A DNA stretch of 5,120 nt from an uncultured Rothia sp. (GTDB lineage: Bacteria; Actinomycetota; Actinomycetes; Actinomycetales; Micrococcaceae): contig NZ_CALJRY010000195.1 in NCBI RefSeq assembly GCF_937976295.1, forward strand, positions 1-5,120, given 5' to 3'. The notes beneath the pieces are model-generated. The model was not told the origin of the DNA, made no database searches, and worked only from the letters and a program-made list of their open reading frames with translations. This document shows positions 1-5,069 of the stretch, one piece after another. Position 1 is the stretch's first letter, and the number at the start of each line of letters is the position of its first letter. The translations under genes and the position numbers were made by a program.

Positions 1-438
1 CGTGCGCAGGGTATTTACGACCTGGAAGACATTGAGTTCGCTCAGATTGAGCCGAATGGTGCGCTGAGTGTGATTCGTAAGGGCGACGGTGTGCCGAACT
101 TTGCTCTGATTGTGAAGGGTACCTTGGTCACTCGCGATATCGCGGATGCGCACAAGACCGAGGATTGGGTGTACCTGCAGTTGCGTGCGGCTGAGGTCGA
201 ACTTGAGGATGTCTTCCTCATGGAGTTCAAGAACGGTAACCGCCTGCTCATTCTGCTCAATGACGGCACTACTATTCGCCGTGAGGTGGCAGAGACCTCG
301 AATATGAATGATGAGGAAGAAGAGTGGAAGGAAGGCGTGGAGGAAGCTCCTGAGCCTGAGGTTACTGAGGATGCCAAGAAGGAAGTAGCGGAGCACGCTG
401 CTGAAGATGCGCATCCGACGAAGGATTCTAAAGCGTAG
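1..438 (+). CDS. YetF/DUF421 family membrane protein, C-terminal part (5' end outside window)
   Basis: The reading frame is open from the first base and ends at TAG 436-438, so this is the last 145 codons of a longer gene. The visible part opens with RAQGIYDLEDIEFAQIEPNG, which matches the typical signature of the soluble C-terminal domain of DUF421/YetF proteins (a gIxdLedV-type stretch followed by EPNGxLSV). Family members usually carry about three N-terminal membrane helices before this domain; those would lie upstream of the window. The biochemical role of the family is not settled; Bacillus homologues are linked to spore germination and membrane functions, which need not apply here. The last 46 residues (298-435) form a low-complexity acidic tail with about 17 Asp/Glu and several Lys, probably disordered and absent from the core family. 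An internal GTG at 70 is in frame but is not the start, because the domain signature begins before it. The family call is by motif recall only. Confidence 0.72.
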   Translation, partial: RAQGIYDLEDIEFAQIEPNGALSVIRKGDGVPNFALIVKGTLVTRDIADAHKTEDWVYLQLRAAEVELEDVFLMEFKNGNRLLILLNDGTTIRREVAETSNMNDEEEEWKEGVEEAPEPEVTEDAKKEVAEHAAEDAHPTKDSKA

Positions 439-454
439 AAGAAGGTAGAGAAAG

Positions 455-937
455 ATGAGTGAAGTGTCTCCCTCGTTTGAGGTTCAGGTGGTTGGCGCCG
501 CCGTGGTTGATTCTTTGGCTGCTCCGACTCGTATGCTGGTGGCTCAGCGTTCTGAGCCACAGACTGTTGCCGGCATGTGGGAGTTCCCGGGCGGTAAGGT
601 CGAGCCGGGGGAGAGCTGTGAGCAGGCGCTGGTGCGTGAGCTGAAGGAGGAGCTGGGCGTGCAGGCGCGTTTGGGTGCTGAGGTGCCCGGCGCGTACCCG
701 CAGGGCTGGCGTCTGAGCGAACGTTTGGCGATGCGTGTGTTCTTTGCTGAGATTATTTCGGGTACTCCGGATACGTTGGAAGATCACAGCGCTCTGCGGT
801 GGATGCCACTGCCGAAGTCTAAGGATGACGCGCAGGCGTATGATGATTTGCTGGGTTTGCCGTGGATTCCGGCGGATTTGCCGATTGTTGTGGCTCTTCT
901 GCAGCAATTGCAGGAGGCAGGTGTCGGCGAGGCGTAA
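455..937 (+). CDS. Nudix hydrolase, MutT-like (probable 8-oxo-dGTP diphosphatase)
   Basis: This 160-residue protein has a complete Nudix box at residues 47-69, fitting GX5EX7REUXEEXGU exactly: G47, E53, R61-E62-L63, E65-E66 and G68-V69. The glutamates at 62, 65 and 66 should bind the catalytic Mg2+. The preceding WEFPGG (42-47) is typical of MutT, which hydrolyses 8-oxo-dGTP to the monophosphate and so keeps oxidised guanine out of DNA. The C-terminal part has the RWMPL and 'LPWIPADLPIV' elements usual in MutT proteins, after which the protein ends in a short Leu/Gln-rich helix. The start is ATG 455, with a GAAGG ribosome site at 441-445 nine bases upstream. It begins 16 bp after the YetF-like gene, so the two are probably one transcript, ended by the terminator at 1056-1090. 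Other pyrophosphohydrolase substrates (for example other oxidised nucleotides) cannot be excluded from sequence. No symbol is given because actinobacteria often have several MutT paralogues. Confidence 0.9.
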   Translation: MSEVSPSFEVQVVGAAVVDSLAAPTRMLVAQRSEPQTVAGMWEFPGGKVEPGESCEQALVRELKEELGVQARLGAEVPGAYPQGWRLSERLAMRVFFAEIISGTPDTLEDHSALRWMPLPKSKDDAQAYDDLLGLPWIPADLPIVVALLQQLQEAGVGEA

Positions 938-988
938 TCCTAACGCTGTAGCGCTAAGGCTCTGTGTTGCTTCGGTGCGAGACTAATT

Positions 989-1014
989 CGCCGTTGTGTT
1001 ACAAGCTCGCGGCG
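989..1014. other. bulged inverted repeat downstream of the Nudix gene
   Basis: CGCCG (989-993) pairs with CGGCG (1010-1014), and directly inside it TTGT (994-997) pairs with ACAA (1001-1004) around a GTT loop. Five unpaired bases (GCTCG) bulge on the 3' side. No T-run follows, so this is not an intrinsic terminator by itself. It may simply protect the 3' end of the Nudix mRNA or have no function. Confidence 0.3.
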
Positions 1015-1055
1015 GTAATACGATAAATTTTCTCTATCTTTTTTGACGCTGTTTG

Positions 1056-1090
1056 AAGGCGGGATTCCCTGTGGGGAGTCCCGCCTTTAT
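1056..1090 (+). terminator. intrinsic terminator of the YetF-like/Nudix transcript
   Basis: A 14-bp stem is formed by AAGGCGGGATTCCC (1056-1069) and GGGAGTCCCGCCTT (1074-1087), with one T-G wobble and a TGTG tetraloop (1070-1073). TTTATT follows at the base of the stem. This is the strongest hairpin in the window. It lies 118 bp after the Nudix stop and 230 bp before efeU, so it separates the two transcription units. The T-run is short and interrupted, but the stem is long and GC-rich. Confidence 0.82.
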
Positions 1091-1280
1091 TCATATTTTG
1101 TGGGCGATATATGCATCATATGATCTTGACTTGCATGTTTTCCGGAGTGCCTATTCAACGTCCGTAAAGTTATGGCGACAGATCGTGTCTAAGAACCTGC
1201 GCCGTAAAGATATCGGCGTTTTTAGGCATGTGCAGCCCTGTAATCCGGGATGAAATCCTGCACCAATCACCGTATGTTTA
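1091..1280 (+). other. non-coding leader/promoter region upstream of efeU
   Basis: These 190 bases hold no credible gene; the one short open frame through 1053-1253 starts inside the terminator and resembles nothing. The left part is AT-rich and contains the 10-bp palindrome ATCATATGAT (1115-1124). A TTGACT at 1126-1131 looks like a -35 element, but the best -10 partner (CTATTC, 1151-1156) is poor and 19 bp away, so I do not call a promoter with confidence. Further on are a small terminator-like hairpin (1200-1223) and GTGCAG (1230-1235), which can pair with CTGCAC (1258-1263). If transcription starts near 1126-1160, the efeU mRNA would have a leader of about 150 bases. Confidence 0.45.
1200..1223 (+). 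terminator. weak terminator-like hairpin in the efeU leader
   Basis: CGCCG (1200-1204) and CGGCG (1214-1218) flank a nine-base AT-rich loop and are followed at once by five T (1219-1223). The form is that of an intrinsic terminator, but the stem is only five base pairs, all GC. It could be a back-up terminator for readthrough from the Nudix gene, an attenuator in an efeU leader, or chance. Confidence 0.28.
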
Positions 1281-1309
1281 TTAGGTAAGAGAAAACTAAC
1301 TAATTGGTG
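1261..1309 (+). repeat. 7-bp inverted repeat flanking the iron box and covering the efeU ribosome site
   Basis: CACCAAT (1261-1267) is the exact reverse complement of ATTGGTG (1303-1309). The right arm contains GGTGA (1306-1310), the only Shine-Dalgarno-like stretch before efeU, seven bases from the ATG at 1318. In an RNA starting upstream of 1261 the pairing could mask that site. If transcription starts inside the iron box, the left arm is not transcribed and the repeat means nothing at RNA level. Confidence 0.33.
1281..1299. promoter_or_regulatory. DtxR/IdeR-like iron box upstream of efeU
   Basis: The 19-mer TTAGGTAAGAGAAAACTAA agrees at 14 of 19 positions with the known DtxR/IdeR consensus TTAGGTTAGGCTAACCTAA; TTAGGT on the left and CTAA on the right, the best conserved outer parts, are intact. 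It ends 18 bp before the efeU start codon. DtxR-type regulators bind such sites with Fe2+ and block transcription, so efeU would be made when iron is scarce. That regulation is inferred from the match and the iron-uptake gene it precedes; binding is not shown. The site may overlap the start of transcription, but no clear -35/-10 pair is visible around it. Confidence 0.66.
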
Positions 1310-1317
1310 ATACTGAG

Positions 1318-2187
1318 ATGAACTTTTGGGGAGCCTTCCTCGGAAACTTTTTGATTGGCCTACGCGAAGGCCTCGAAGCGGCACTGGTTGTTGGCATCCT
1401 GCTCGCCTACATCCGCAAAACGCAGCGCACCCACCTGCTGGCACCCATGTGGACCGGTGTCGGTGTGGCGGTCCTGCTGTCCCTCGGATTCGGCGCTCTG
1501 CTGACCTTCGGCCCCCAAACGCTGACCTTCGAAGCGCAGGAAGCTATCGGAGGCTCCCTGTCCATCATCTCGGTTGGCTTCGTCACCTGGATGATTTTCT
1601 GGATGGCAGAAAACGCCCGCATGCTCTCTGCTGAGCTCAAAGACAAGCTAGACGCAGCACAGACCAGCGCCTGGGCTGTGATTCTGCTGGCGGCACTTTC
1701 CGTGGGTCGTGAAGGCCTGGAAACCACCCTGTTTATCTGGTCGGCTACCCGCACCGCCGGTCAGGAAGCTAATGCAACCCCCATGCTCGGCGCGCTGGTC
1801 GGTATCGCGATCGCCATTGTGATGGCGTGGGGCATGATGCGCGGCATGATGCGCATTAACCTCTCCCGCTTTTTCACGATTACCGGCGCGTTCCTGGTCA
1901 TCGTGGCGGCGGGCGTGCTCTCGTACGGTATTCACGATCTGCAGGAGGCGGGCATCCTGCCGGGTCTGAACAACATCGCGTTCGAGTCCTACCGTTACAT
2001 TGATCCGAGCGGTTTTGTGGGCACCCTGCTCAAGGCTGTATTCAACCTGTCCTCGACCACCACCTGGCTTGAGGCGGGCGCCTGGATTCTGTACGTGGGC
2101 ATCGTGATGCCGCTGTTTATCCGTGCGCAGCGTCCGGGGCTGAAGGCGTCGGCTAAGAAGCCTGAGACCGAAAAGGCTGCAGCCTAA
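1318..2187 (+). CDS. efeU: EfeU, FTR1-family iron permease
   Basis: EfeU is the membrane permease of the EfeUOB system and is related to the yeast high-affinity iron permease Ftr1p. This 289-residue protein carries the diagnostic REGLE motif twice, at 16-20 in the first membrane helix and 131-135 in the fourth; the glutamates are thought to form the iron path. Seven hydrophobic segments can be seen at roughly 8-31, 46-64, 76-97, 118-140, 153-172, 184-204 and 250-268, the family's usual topology. A charged tail (269-289, KKPETEK) follows. Length is close to the 276 residues of E. coli EfeU. The start is ATG 1318: the first REGLE then falls near the N-terminus as in homologues, although the ribosome site (GGTGA, 1306-1310) is weak. 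Unusual is GMMRGMMR at the end of helix 5, coded by an exact tandem repeat. efeO follows after 134 bp. A DtxR-like box just upstream suggests iron repression. Confidence 0.95.
   Translation: MNFWGAFLGNFLIGLREGLEAALVVGILLAYIRKTQRTHLLAPMWTGVGVAVLLSLGFGALLTFGPQTLTFEAQEAIGGSLSIISVGFVTWMIFWMAENARMLSAELKDKLDAAQTSAWAVILLAALSVGREGLETTLFIWSATRTAGQEANATPMLGALVGIAIAIVMAWGMMRGMMRINLSRFFTITGAFLVIVAAGVLSYGIHDLQEAGILPGLNNIAFESYRYIDPSGFVGTLLKAVFNLSSTTTWLEAGAWILYVGIVMPLFIRAQRPGLKASAKKPETEKAAA
1831..1854 (+). repeat. exact 12-bp tandem repeat inside efeU
   Basis: GGCATGATGCGC occurs twice without interruption (1831-1842 and 1843-1854) and codes for GMMR-GMMR at EfeU residues 172-179, the cytoplasm-side or loop end of helix 5. 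Because the unit is a multiple of three, gain or loss of a copy would keep the frame. Confidence 0.9.
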
Positions 2188-2223
2188 AAGACGGCATCCT
2201 CAACCGGACTAGCCTCCATCTTG

Positions 2224-2248
2224 TTAGGGGAGGCACCCCTAGATTTTT
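2224..2248 (+). promoter_or_regulatory. DtxR-like palindrome / terminator-like hairpin between efeU and efeO
   Basis: TTAGGGGAGGCACCCCTAG (2224-2242) matches 13 of 19 positions of the DtxR/IdeR consensus and is a near-perfect palindrome. The same bases read as RNA form a hairpin, TAGGGG (2225-2230) with CCCCTA (2236-2241) around AGGCA, closed by an extra T-G wobble and followed by five T (2244-2248), which is the form of an intrinsic terminator. It lies 37 bp after the efeU stop and 80 bp before efeO. It could be an iron operator for a separate efeO promoter, an attenuating terminator that lowers efeO expression relative to efeU, or both. A rival hairpin using GCCTCC (2212-2217) and GGAGGC (2229-2234) would prevent it. 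No convincing -35/-10 pair was found in the gap. Confidence 0.5.
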
Positions 2249-2321
2249 GCGGCAATGACTGGTCGCGAACCCTACCTACTCATACATTCACCCTTCACGG
2301 GACCATACATAAGGAGAACTA

Positions 2322-3542
2322 ATGCGTAAGACTCTCGCCTCTGCTGGTGCACTGTTGTCGGTTGGTGCGCTCGCACTGACCGGCTGCACCCCCAATACCC
2401 AGGCTTCGTCCTCGTCCTCCGCTTCGGGATCTGCGTCTTCTGACGGCGTCATTAACGTGACCGCAACTGACACCGCCTGCAACCTGTCGGTTACCACCGC
2501 TAAGGCTGGCACCGTGACGTTCAAGGTCAAGAACGAGGGCACTAAGGTCAACGAGTTCTATGTGCTTGGCTCTGACGGTCTGCGCATTATCTCCGAGGTG
2601 GAGAACATCGGTCCGAACCTCAGCCGTGATCTGACCGTGGAACTGAGCGAGGGCAGCTACAAGACTGCCTGCAAGCCCGGCATGGTTGGTGACGGCATTC
2701 AGGGTGATTTCACCGTGACCAAGAACGAGAACGCAACCGCCATCTCCGCGGATGAGCAGGCTCTGCGCGACACCGCGGTCACCCAGTACACCGCCTACGT
2801 CAAGGACCAGGTGGAGTCCCTGAAGACTAAGACCGAGCAGTTTGCAGAGCTGTACACCGCCGGCAAGATGGAAGAAGCGAAGGCGCTGTACTCCTCCGCA
2901 CGTCTGCACTACGAACGCATTGAGCCGGTGGCTGAGTCCTTCGGCGATCTGGACCCCTCCCTGGATGCACGTGAAGCAGACGTGGAAGAGGGCAAGGAGT
3001 GGACCGGCTGGCACAAGATTGAGAAGGATCTGTGGCAGCCCACCGCTGAGAAGAACGGCGGTAAGGAGTACACTCCGCTGACTGAGCAGGAGCGCGCCGA
3101 GCTGGCGAAGAAGCTCGTTGCTGACACCCAGAAGCTCTACGACGAGGTTCACTCCTCCGAGTTCAAGCTTGAGGCTTTCCAGATTTCTAACGGTGCGAAG
3201 GAACTGCTGGACGAAATCGTAGACACCAAGATTACCGGTGAGGAAGAGACCTGGTCGCACACTGACCTGTCCGACTTCCAGGGCAATATTGATGGTGCCC
3301 GCGTGGCGTACGAGGTTGTTCTGCCGATTCTGAAGCAGAAGGACCCGAAGCTGGCTGAGGACATTGAGAAGAAGTTCGAGGCTGTGCAGAAGCTGCTGAA
3401 CCAGCACAAGAAGGGCGATGGTTTTGCTACCTACGAGGAGCTGACCAAGGAGCAGGTGCGTGAGCTCTCCGACGCTGTGCAGGCGCTCTCCGAGCCGGTT
3501 TCGAAGATGACTGAGGTTGTGACCGGCGCGGGCACTAAGTAG
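2322..3542 (+). CDS. efeO: EfeO, iron-uptake lipoprotein with cupredoxin and M75 domains
   Basis: EfeO is the extracytoplasmic iron-binding partner of EfeU. This 406-residue form starts with a lipoprotein signal peptide: MRK, a hydrophobic core, and lipobox L19-T-G-C22, so it should be anchored to the outer face of the membrane. A Ser-rich linker (about 28-41) leads to a cupredoxin-like domain (about 43-132) with cysteines at 53 (DTACNLS) and 117 (YKTACKPG), the pair expected as metal ligands in EfeO proteins, and the family stretch GDGIQGDF at 123-130. From about 150 to the end is the M75 imelysin-like helical domain; HYERIEPVAESFGDLD (from H196) is typical, and the family HXXE metal motif is H231-K-I-E234 within GWHKIEKDLW. 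Length is slightly above the 375 residues of E. coli EfeO, mainly because of the linker. Start ATG 2322 has a strong AAGGAG site at 2311-2316. It lies between efeU and efeB, with a DtxR-like palindrome upstream. No peptidase activity is expected despite the M75 name. Confidence 0.95.
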   Translation: MRKTLASAGALLSVGALALTGCTPNTQASSSSSASGSASSDGVINVTATDTACNLSVTTAKAGTVTFKVKNEGTKVNEFYVLGSDGLRIISEVENIGPNLSRDLTVELSEGSYKTACKPGMVGDGIQGDFTVTKNENATAISADEQALRDTAVTQYTAYVKDQVESLKTKTEQFAELYTAGKMEEAKALYSSARLHYERIEPVAESFGDLDPSLDAREADVEEGKEWTGWHKIEKDLWQPTAEKNGGKEYTPLTEQERAELAKKLVADTQKLYDEVHSSEFKLEAFQISNGAKELLDEIVDTKITGEEETWSHTDLSDFQGNIDGARVAYEVVLPILKQKDPKLAEDIEKKFEAVQKLLNQHKKGDGFATYEELTKEQVRELSDAVQALSEPVSKMTEVVTGAGTK

Positions 3543-3545
3543 TAT

Positions 3546-3600
3546 CCCGCCGACGCGCACCTGCCGCGGCATTTGGTATCCGCGGGGCATGCCGGGCGGG
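3546..3600. other. GC-rich nested inverted repeats after efeO
   Basis: CCCGCC (3546-3551), five bases after the efeO stop codon's second base region, is complementary to GGCGGG (3595-3600). Inside this pair lie the perfect 10-bp palindrome TGCCGCGGCA (3562-3571) and a second CCGCGG copy (3580-3585); GCGG (3566-3569) can pair with CCGC (3580-3583), and TGCC (3562-3565) with GGCA (3586-3589). No T-run follows, so a Rho-independent terminator is not supported. The structure may stabilise the efeU-efeO part of the mRNA against 3' decay, giving unequal protein amounts. Confidence 0.4.
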
Positions 3601-3612
3601 GACTACGGTTGA

Positions 3613-3640
3613 TTCGTGTCTCTGCCTTCGTGTCTCTGCC
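3613..3640. repeat. exact 14-bp tandem repeat in the efeO-efeB gap
   Basis: TTCGTGTCTCTGCC occurs twice head to tail (3613-3626, 3627-3640) with no mismatch, in non-coding DNA about 90 bp before the efeB start. It matches no operator I recognise. It could be a pair of binding sites for a regulator, a variable-number repeat or a simple duplication. Confidence 0.85.
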
Positions 3641-3649
3641 CGGCACAGG

Positions 3650-3664
3650 TGCATTCTTCATGCA
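3650..3664. repeat. short inverted repeat upstream of efeB
   Basis: TGCAT (3650-3654) and ATGCA (3660-3664) flank TCTTC. The right arm contains an in-frame ATG (3660) that would lengthen EfeB by 23 residues, but that start is not preferred (see the ribosome site at 3716-3721). Too short for a firm functional call. Confidence 0.3.
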
Positions 3665-3715
3665 GGGGTTGCTCGCATGGTGGCCGCTGCATCCTTCATC
3701 ATTCACACACCATAC

Positions 3716-3721
3716 GAAAGG
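3716..3721 (+). promoter_or_regulatory. ribosome binding site deciding the efeB start
   Basis: GAAAGG ends seven bases before ATG 3729. The upstream in-frame candidates have less support: ATG 3660 has only AGGTG ten or so bases away, and TTG 3573 has none and would add 52 residues unlike any signal peptide region. This places the EfeB start at 3729. Confidence 0.7.
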
Positions 3722-3728
3722 CCTTCCC

Positions 3729-5069
3729 ATGCCTACCGACCCTAACCACCACACCCCGCCCAACCACCACACCCCGGAAGTAGCCCCCGAAGCTAAGCCT
3801 GCTGGCACCTCCCGCCGCGGTGCGCTCGGCGCCGCACTGGCTGGTGCCGGTGCTCTGGGTGCTCTCGGCGCGCTCGCCGGCTGCTCCTCCAATTCCAGCG
3901 CGCAGGCTTCTGCGAGCGCTTCCTCGACCGCTGCAAAGGATTCCCACTCTTTCTACGGTGAGCATCAGAGCGGCATTTCCACCGAGGTTCAGGACCGCAT
4001 GTATTTTGCGGCGCTGAACCTGAAGACTACTGACCGCGACGAAATCCAGTCCCTGTTCAAGGAGTGGAGTGCCGCTGCCGCGAAGCTGCAGGCGGGCGAG
4101 CTGGTGGGGGAGGACCGCTCCTATGAGGCGCCTCCGAAGGACACCGGCGAGGCGATGGACCTGTCTGCCGCGAACCTGACCCTCACTTTTGGTTTGGGTC
4201 GTAGTTTCTTCGTTGATGATGAGGGTAAGGACCGCTTTGGCTTTGCGAGCAAGCTCCCGGAGGCGCTGGTCCGCATCCCTCATATGACCGGTGATGCGCT
4301 GGAAGCAAATCGTAGCAACGGCGATATCTGCATTCAGGCGTGTGCCGACGACCCGCAGGTGGCGTTCCACGCGATTCGTAACCTAATCCGTATTGCTGGT
4401 GGCCGTGCCGTGGTGGCGTGGAACCAGCAGGGCTTTGGTCGTACTTCTTCGACGTCGACGACCCAGGTGACGGCTCGTAACCTGTTCGGCTTCAAGGACG
4501 GTACGAATAACCTGAAGGTGGAAAGCCCGAATCTGTTGAAGAAGCATGTGTGGACTTCTTCTGAGAATTCGGCGAACAGCCCGGCGTGGATGGAGGGCGG
4601 TAGCTATCTGGCTGCTCGTCGTATCCGTATGAATATTGAGACGTGGGACCGCACTCGTCTGCGTGAGCAGGAGGAGATTGTGGGCCGCACTAAGGTCACT
4701 GGCGCGCCGCTGTCTGGTGGCGATGAGTTCACGGCTCCTAATTTTTCGGAGAAGGGCCGCTCGGGTCCTCTGATTCCGGCAGATTCGCATATGCGTTTGA
4801 TGCACCCGGATCAGAATGATGGTGTGCAGATTCTGCGCCGCGGTTTCAACTACACGGATGGCGCAGATGAACTGGGCCGCCTGGACGCTGGCTTGTTCTT
4901 CATTGCGTATGTGTGCGATCCGCGCACGCATTTTATTCCGATGCTGAGCACGATGACTTCTTCGGATGCTTTGAGTGAGTATCTGCGCCATACCGGTAGC
5001 GCACTGTTTGCGATACCGCCGGGTGTGAAGGATGAGAACGACTACATCTGCTCGGGTCTTTTCATCTAG
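3729..5069 (+). CDS. efeB: EfeB, Tat-exported DyP-type haem peroxidase (putative Tat lipoprotein)
   Basis: EfeB is the haem peroxidase of the EfeUOB system, proposed to oxidise ferrous iron or to help take iron from haem outside the membrane. This form has 446 residues (E. coli about 423). A Tat signal is seen: S28-R29-R30-G-A-L, then an Ala/Gly/Leu-rich core ending in L49-A-G-C52, a lipobox, so the folded haem protein is probably exported by Tat and lipid-anchored. A Ser/Ala-rich linker follows. The DyP domain (about 70-440) has the family's GXXDG motif, G254-F-K-D257-G258, with the catalytic Asp; the likely proximal haem His354 in DSHMRL; and Arg370-Arg371 in RRGFNYTDG for the distal Arg. 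GDICIQACADDPQVAFHA (from about residue 197) is also typical. Odd are the two PNHHTP repeats before the Tat motif, giving a long His-rich cytoplasmic leader. The gene follows efeO after 186 bp, a wide gap for this operon. The 51 bases after the stop hold short GC-rich complementary stretches but no clear terminator. Confidence 0.95.
   Translation: MPTDPNHHTPPNHHTPEVAPEAKPAGTSRRGALGAALAGAGALGALGALAGCSSNSSAQASASASSTAAKDSHSFYGEHQSGISTEVQDRMYFAALNLKTTDRDEIQSLFKEWSAAAAKLQAGELVGEDRSYEAPPKDTGEAMDLSAANLTLTFGLGRSFFVDDEGKDRFGFASKLPEALVRIPHMTGDALEANRSNGDICIQACADDPQVAFHAIRNLIRIAGGRAVVAWNQQGFGRTSSTSTTQVTARNLFGFKDGTNNLKVESPNLLKKHVWTSSENSANSPAWMEGGSYLAARRIRMNIETWDRTRLREQEEIVGRTKVTGAPLSGGDEFTAPNFSEKGRSGPLIPADSHMRLMHPDQNDGVQILRRGFNYTDGADELGRLDAGLFFIAYVCDPRTHFIPMLSTMTSSDALSEYLRHTGSALFAIPPGVKDENDYICSGLFI
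3741..3776 (+). repeat. 18-bp tandem repeat coding for (PNHHTP)2 at the EfeB N-terminus
   Basis: Two 18-base units (3741-3758 and 3759-3776) differ at one base only (CCT versus CCC, both Pro). They code for PNHHTP twice at EfeB residues 5-16, before the twin arginines. Being in frame, the unit could expand or contract without breaking the gene. Confidence 0.9.

Noticed and set aside
428..907. Minus-strand open frame of 159 codons opposite the Nudix gene
   Set aside because: The + strand frame has an exact Nudix box; the antisense translation looks like nothing and is a shadow.
1126..1156. Sigma-70-type promoter with TTGACT as -35
   Set aside because: The -35 is good, but the nearest -10 candidates (CTATTC and neighbours) are poor and the spacing is 18-20 bp; kept only as a remark in the leader entry.
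1222..1240. A further DtxR-like site starting TTAGG at 1222
   Set aside because: Only about 9 of 19 positions agree with the consensus, no better than many random places; the right half-site is missing.
1053..1253. Possible 66-codon gene between the Nudix gene and efeU
   Set aside because: It begins inside the strong terminator stem, has no ribosome site, and the translation has no family features.
2319..3590. A 423-codon open frame on the minus strand opposite the whole of efeO
   Set aside because: It mirrors efeO codon for codon, a normal effect of biased codon use; its translation is Leu/Gly/Val-rich with no recognisable domain, and efeO itself is a clear family member.
3573..3728. Upstream extension of EfeB from TTG 3573 or ATG 3660
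   Set aside because: No good ribosome site for either; GAAAGG sits correctly for ATG 3729, and the extension would run through the 14-bp tandem repeat and add an implausible leader before the Tat motif.
3699..4991. Long minus-strand open frames (3699-4370 and 4383-4991) opposite efeB
   Set aside because: Low-complexity Arg/Ala/His-rich translations without domains or ribosome sites; efeB on the other strand explains the base pattern.
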